This document shows positions 59,806 through 64,000 of a DNA stretch of 64,000 nt, one piece after another. The first letter of the stretch is position 1; the number at the start of each line of letters is the position of its first letter. The notes beneath the pieces were generated by a model. The model was not told the origin of the DNA, made no database searches, and worked only from the letters and a program-made list of their open reading frames with translations. Location of the stretch: positions 268,001 through 332,000 of the forward strand of contig NC_080569.1 of NCBI RefSeq assembly GCF_030253575.1, given 5' to 3'. The position numbers and the translations under genes were made by a program. This DNA comes from Rhododendron vialii. Lineage: Eukaryota; Streptophyta; Magnoliopsida; Ericales; Ericaceae.

Positions 59806-59940
59806 GATCTCTTCCTTCTCCTTGTTGACTAGCTGACCCAATTGATCCACAAACAGAAAAAATGCATTCCGATCTGCATCCTCAATCCCTATATCTCTTA
59901 TAGCAATAGCAAACGGCCTACTTATAGCCCTATTTTTCTT
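59806..59940 (-). other. Possible 3' end of an unidentified coding sequence
   Basis: On the minus strand an open stretch reads ISRPFAIAIRDIGIEDADRN, then AFFLFVDQLGQLVNKEKEEI, KYR. If the LINE (59176-59795) and one duplication copy are removed, the frame continues IA and stops at once. It has protein-like composition but I do not recognise the family. It may be a gene relic interrupted by the LINE, or chance. Confidence 0.3.
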
Positions 59941-60779
59941 TCTTTTTCGGACGGAACTAGTCCCGTAGGGAACCCCGCCTTTGGATGTTTATGCTGCGTC
60001 CACATCTCGAAGTCCATTCGTCACAAATTTGAGCCTAAGGCTGATTGCAGCAGTCCTATTATAGCCATTTAGGATGAGTTTCCTAGTCCACGTCCTTGGC
60101 TTTAATAGGAATCAAGATCCCGCCGATGTGTACTTGCCCATGAGCACTAACTAAACAAAAGGCTTAGATCAAGCTTATAGAATACCTGATAGATCACTAC
60201 GCGGTTACGGTACTCAACTTCGTTCACTACGATGTTATGTTAACTCCTCAAAACAGTATTTCGTAAACATCTAAAGTCCTTGAGCAACGGGAAAGAAGAG
60301 AGAACAAATAATCTCAAACCACATTTCCCTTTCTTTCTTTTTTGATTATATGAAATTCACATTTTGATACCTAAGATTCCGTAACAAGTAGATACTTTCG
60401 CAGAAACATAATCTCATCCTACTACGGTAGCCACTCATCCCCATTCTTACTGATATTTAAGAAAAAAAATTACATCCATACCCGAAGATTTTAGCCCGTG
60501 GGAAACTTGATCCAAGCCCAAAATTACATATCCCTGATGCCTCTACTGGAGTAGTTAATAGGAGTAGTAGTAGTAGTCAATCGAAGTCTCTGCATGCACA
60601 GCACAAAGCATTTAGAGTACCATTCCTATTGAAAACCCCATCGTAAGTAATTTTTTTTATCAGTTGGTTCACAAACCACATCATGATTGATAATTTGATA
60701 TGATGATATACATTGCTCATTTCATTTTAGAGGAGTAGCACAGCAGTAGCAGTAGCAGTAGTTAATTACTAGTACTAAA
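59941..60779. other. Intergenic region downstream of the TolB-like gene
   Basis: Includes the 3' untranslated side of the TolB-like gene, with an AGCAGT-type short repeat near 60736-60760. The stretch 59945-60290 is less AT-rich and looks like relic sequence of unknown origin. Nothing can be named. Confidence 0.4.
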
Positions 60780-62765
60780 TTAAAAGTCGCATTGGATCCA
60801 AAGAGGTTCGTCAAATTGACCCTTGAGCTTATCTCCAAACTGGCAGCACCCCACGCCCAGACGCTCCATTTCCGGCTCAGCCCCCTGGTACCACGTTGGG
60901 GTGCCATTCTCGTACCCGTTCCATGTCAGCCTCCGCACTCCACTTCCGTCTAACCTCGCCACGTGCAAGTCCCCATACGGCTGGAACTGGTTTGGCACCG
61001 ACACCGGCTCCGCCGTAATTCCACCCAAGTTCGCCGTGAACAACAACCACTCCCCGTCTGCACTGAAACACACGTGGTTAATCCTCTCTCTGTCCACCTC
61101 ACTCGATCCCTCCGCCCCCGCCAAGTAAATCCTCCTTAGACCACTGCCGTCTGGATGTACCACGTATATGCTGAATGCATCCACGTTGTCTGGGTTGTGC
61201 ATGTTCGACGAAAACGCGATGAGTTTCCCGTCCGGTGACCAGCTCGGCATCGTATCAATCCACGGCCCTTCTGTCAATTGACGGACGCCTCCGTCTGCTT
61301 CCCCGTTAACGGCGTCGACTATGTACAGGTTCTTATGCCCTGAACGGCCAGATCTGAAGACCACAAACTTCCCGTCCGGCGAGCACGACGGGAACGCGTT
61401 ATTACCCGTATCCTCTCTCGTGAGGAGCTTAATCTCGACCGGGACTGCGATATCTTCTTCGCTTTGGTCGTCAAGGTTTGCGAGATCGAATGAGATTCGA
61501 GCGATCTGGACCGTTGCTTTGACGGATGCGAAGATGGGTCCCAGCGATGAGAAAATCACGTTCTTCTCCGCGGGACACCAGGAATTGTAAAACACTGTTC
61601 GGTCTTTCAACAGGGTCCATCTCTTTGAACCGTCTGATTTGACGATCTTAAGACCAGAATTCGAATCAAAATCGTGATTAAATGCTATCAAATCACCATC
61701 TGGAGAGAAAGACGGGAACGAACCGTTGAGCCTGAACATTTGGATACCATTTACCGGAGACGCCACCACATCCAAGTGCGGAATTACAGAGTCACCACCT
61801 ATTGCTGCTGACTCGCCTCGGAATCTGTGATAACCCAGAAAACCAGAATCCGGCGAGACAAACGGATTGTAGTGGTGGAAGTTTGGGCTTAGCAGCGCCG
61901 TCACAGGGTAAAATTCTTGTGAAAGCAAGTCAAAAATCTCGATGTGACGGTAATTATTTCCACGCCGGCGAGTGGCGACGGCGATTCGTTTGCCGTCTTG
62001 GAGAGCCGCCGGAGTGAAGGAATGGACTCCCGGTGGGGTGACTCTGATGCAAGTGTTGGTAGATGTTTCAAAATCATCATGGTTGGGGGGCAAATCGACT
62101 CTGAAAATGCTCCACCAACCATCATCGGCTTGACGGTGGAAGAAAACAGTGGAATCGCCGGACCAAGTGGGCCAACCACCGTGTTCACAGACAGCGGTGC
62201 GTTGAGTCGGGTCGGATTCTCTGAACACGACAATATCCGTCTGGAGATCGTGGAAGTCGCCAGCCCAAGGCCGGGCCCCGTAAGATGCGACGGCGATGAA
62301 TTTCCCAGAGCGAGAGATAGCAGGGCTGTAATCAACGGACCCAGACGGCGTTAGCCGGACGATTTTGCCCCCGTCGTGGTGGAGTCCGGTGGAATAGAGA
62401 GCAGACCAGCTCTTGAAGGGTTTGTCGTTGGGTTCGTGAGCTGAGATGAAGTATAGGCGTCCGTCCTTAATGACTGGGCGGTCGTGGAACAGACTACGAG
62501 GAGGGGATGGGAGTAGCTCCGGTTTGGGGGATCCAGGGCGAGCCAGATAGAGGCGAGAAGATCCGGTTCTCTCAGAGACGTAGACGAGGGTTTGGTCTTC
62601 GTCCAGGAATTGGCCGTTGAAATTGATGGAAATTCCGTCGGTGAGGGGGTGTTCGGAGGAGTGGGTGATGTCGATGGGATTAGAGGGGATTTTGAGGGAG
62701 AAGACGTCGAAACCGTAGTGTTGTCTGCCGACGGAGGTGAAGACGATTGTTCCTTTCGGGTCCAT
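60780..62765 (-). CDS. TolB-like beta-propeller protein
   Basis: A single exon of 661 residues. The sequence has repeated WD40-like PD40 blades: SPDGDLIAFNHDFD, PSCSPDGKFVVFRSGRSG, PSWSPDGKLIAFSS, FSADGEWLLFTANLGG and VRRLTWNGYENGTPTW. These resemble the TolB C-terminal propeller and the N-terminal propeller of dipeptidyl peptidase IV; no peptidase domain follows. No signal peptide is evident (MDPKGTIVFTSVGRQ), so it is probably cytosolic. The closest relative I recall is the Arabidopsis tolB-related gene At4g01870, which neighbours the WDR6 homologue At4g01860. The biochemical role is unknown. Coding GC is high compared with the surroundings, and the frame is intact. Confidence 0.9.
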   Translation of the reverse strand: MDPKGTIVFTSVGRQHYGFDVFSLKIPSNPIDITHSSEHPLTDGISINFNGQFLDEDQTLVYVSERTGSSRLYLARPGSPKPELLPSPPRSLFHDRPVIKDGRLYFISAHEPNDKPFKSWSALYSTGLHHDGGKIVRLTPSGSVDYSPAISRSGKFIAVASYGARPWAGDFHDLQTDIVVFRESDPTQRTAVCEHGGWPTWSGDSTVFFHRQADDGWWSIFRVDLPPNHDDFETSTNTCIRVTPPGVHSFTPAALQDGKRIAVATRRRGNNYRHIEIFDLLSQEFYPVTALLSPNFHHYNPFVSPDSGFLGYHRFRGESAAIGGDSVIPHLDVVASPVNGIQMFRLNGSFPSFSPDGDLIAFNHDFDSNSGLKIVKSDGSKRWTLLKDRTVFYNSWCPAEKNVIFSSLGPIFASVKATVQIARISFDLANLDDQSEEDIAVPVEIKLLTREDTGNNAFPSCSPDGKFVVFRSGRSGHKNLYIVDAVNGEADGGVRQLTEGPWIDTMPSWSPDGKLIAFSSNMHNPDNVDAFSIYVVHPDGSGLRRIYLAGAEGSSEVDRERINHVCFSADGEWLLFTANLGGITAEPVSVPNQFQPYGDLHVARLDGSGVRRLTWNGYENGTPTWYQGAEPEMERLGVGCCQFGDKLKGQFDEPLWIQCDF

Positions 62766-63188
62766 GATAAGGGCGGTGACTACTGTGTGAGATTGAGATT
62801 GAGATTTGAGAACGAGAGAATCAAGAGTGACGATGCATTCTGGAAAAAAAGCTACTCCACTTGGGTCGTATATCCTCCACCACTCGGCATCTACTCATTT
62901 GAAGATCATATCTATCCGGAGGAAACATTTTTTACTAAAAAAAACTTTTTCTAGAAAAATACTAGTTCACCAAAAAAAATTTGTTTAAAATTCAGCCCAT
63001 TAATTATCAAAACGAACCGATGAAATTTGCAGCTTATTGTGAAAGCCCATAAGGGCATGAAACAGTCCTACATCGGCAAAACTTTGAAAGTCAATGTACT
63101 TTATAACGAAATCGAAACAACTAGTATAATGTATGATATGAGATTAATCTTTTTGACATTACGTAGTCATAGTTATCTTTAGAATTTT

Positions 63189-63578
63189 TTTTTTTTTGAC
63201 AATCAAAATGGTAGGAGGAGGCGACCAGCGTAGCAACTCCATCTTGGGCGGGATCATAGGGGCTCCCCGACCTGCCATGAAATATTCGGTTCGAGCCATA
63301 GCTACCGTCTGAGAGGACGTGACCATAGGGGCTTCCGACCCGCCGTGAAATGTTCGGTTCGAGCCATAGCTACCGTCCAGGAGGACGGGCCGTCACCACG
63401 GCATCACCTGGTGCACAGCGGCAAGAAATCCCCTTTTCAATCCAACTACGGGTTCGAATCAAAGCCTATTAATGGTACCACCGGGTATATGCACACATGC
63501 ACCTCCTGGGACTTGAATCTACGTAGTTGTTAAAGAGAGGTGGTGACTCCCACCAATTGGGCTACCACCTCGGTGGTG
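63189..63578 (-). mobile_element. tRNA-derived SINE
   Basis: A 390-bp minus-strand element starts with an A box (TAGCCCAATTGG) and, 33 nt further, a B box (GATTCAAGTCC). It ends in an A-run (T-run 63185-63198 on the plus strand). A perfect 11-bp target duplication TTTAGAATTTT flanks it (63178-63188, 63579-63589). The body contains a tandem repeat of about 69 bp (units from 63255 and 63324, sharing CGGTTCGAGCCATAGCTACC). No open frame. Confidence 0.9.
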
Positions 63579-63589
63579 TTTAGAATTTT

Positions 63590-64000
63590 ATTGAAAGACG
63601 CTTTTTTATGCTTATGCTCATGCATTCACTTTTTTTTTTTAGGCTAAGCACTCATGCTTTCACTTATGCACACTTGCATTATGTAATTTAGGTCTCAACC
63701 AACCAAAAGATAAATAGAGACTATTTGGCAAACATATCTGAATTGCAAAAATTATAAAGTGCTCTTGGAGCATCATATGGTGCCAATATGCTTCCTCACT
63801 ATGCGTTACTCTAATTATTAGAATTGTTTGATACATTCAATAACGATTGATATGTTTACGAACTACATCTATTTTGCATAAAATGAAAATAATAAAGTTT
63901 GGTACATTAAATTAAGACCCATTATTGCAAAATTAAGTGTGTTTAATTAACATCAAATGAGTATTATTTTTGGCGTACTTGATAGTCTCAACGAGTTGGT
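63590..64000. other. AT-rich intergenic end of the window
   Basis: No gene, RNA or bounded repeat is recognised. Confidence 0.5.

Noticed and set aside
63500-63578. Possible tRNA gene
   Set aside because: A and B boxes are present, but the sequence does not form a cloverleaf with an acceptor stem, and the A-tail and target duplication show it is the head of a SINE.
1-64000. CRISPR array, operon or bacterial-type system
   Set aside because: Spliceosomal introns, plant gene families and plant transposons throughout show this is plant nuclear DNA. The tandem repeats seen are two-unit duplications or microsatellites.

Overview
This is a nuclear segment from a flowering plant, a eudicot and possibly an asterid. 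Seven protein-coding genes can be read. Six have multiple GT-AG introns or intronless coding regions of well-known plant families, and all splice phases close in frame. The intergenic and intronic DNA is AT-rich and full of plant transposable elements: MULEs, hATs, Stowaway and Tourist MITEs, LINEs, a SINE and a Ty1-copia relic. Coding models were built by hand from splice sites and family knowledge, with no alignment or transcript data. Gene names are family-level assignments.

Layout. 1-1372: intergenic, with one MITE. 1373-6769 (-): PTI1-like cytoplasmic protein kinase, 7 exons, introns loaded with insertions and a tandem intron duplication. 6770-15704: PTI1 upstream region, then a gene-free MITE/LINE graveyard, then the SPL leader. 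15733-23785 (+): SQUAMOSA promoter-binding-like factor of the large SPL1/SPL12 type, 10 exons, with a hAT element in intron 7. 25173-26348 (-): intronless S-adenosylmethionine synthase with a leader intron and a TATA box. 29706-44839 (-): 19-exon WD40 protein of the WDR6 (Trm734/Rtt10) type. 44967-46177: a Mutator-like element carrying a piece of another plant gene, VPS11. 47528-49990 (+): ATG8 of the ATG8i type, 5 exons. 51297-56063 (-): RING/C2H2 protein of the ZNF598/Hel2 type, 7 exons. 56333-57789: a second Mutator-like element with a transposase remnant. 59176-59795 (-): truncated LINE. 60780-62765 (-): intronless TolB-like beta-propeller protein. 63189-63578 (-): tRNA-derived SINE.

The genes are housekeeping or signalling genes that do not form one pathway. 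Their linkage is informative. From memory, Arabidopsis keeps PTI1-4, SPL1 and a ZNF598-like gene together near At2g47060-47090, and SAM2, the WDR6 homologue and a TolB-like gene together at At4g01850-01870. This window would then join two blocks that are separate in Arabidopsis, with ATG8i added.

The most unusual observations are: (a) a Pack-MULE holding a decayed antisense copy of the first exon of VPS11; (b) two unrelated MULEs, each within about 300 bp of the start codon of a minus-strand gene; (c) a duplicated PTI1 intron that creates an in-frame 15-nt cryptic microexon, with a copia insertion in only one copy; and (d) an ATG8i protein with a short tail after the lipidation glycine.
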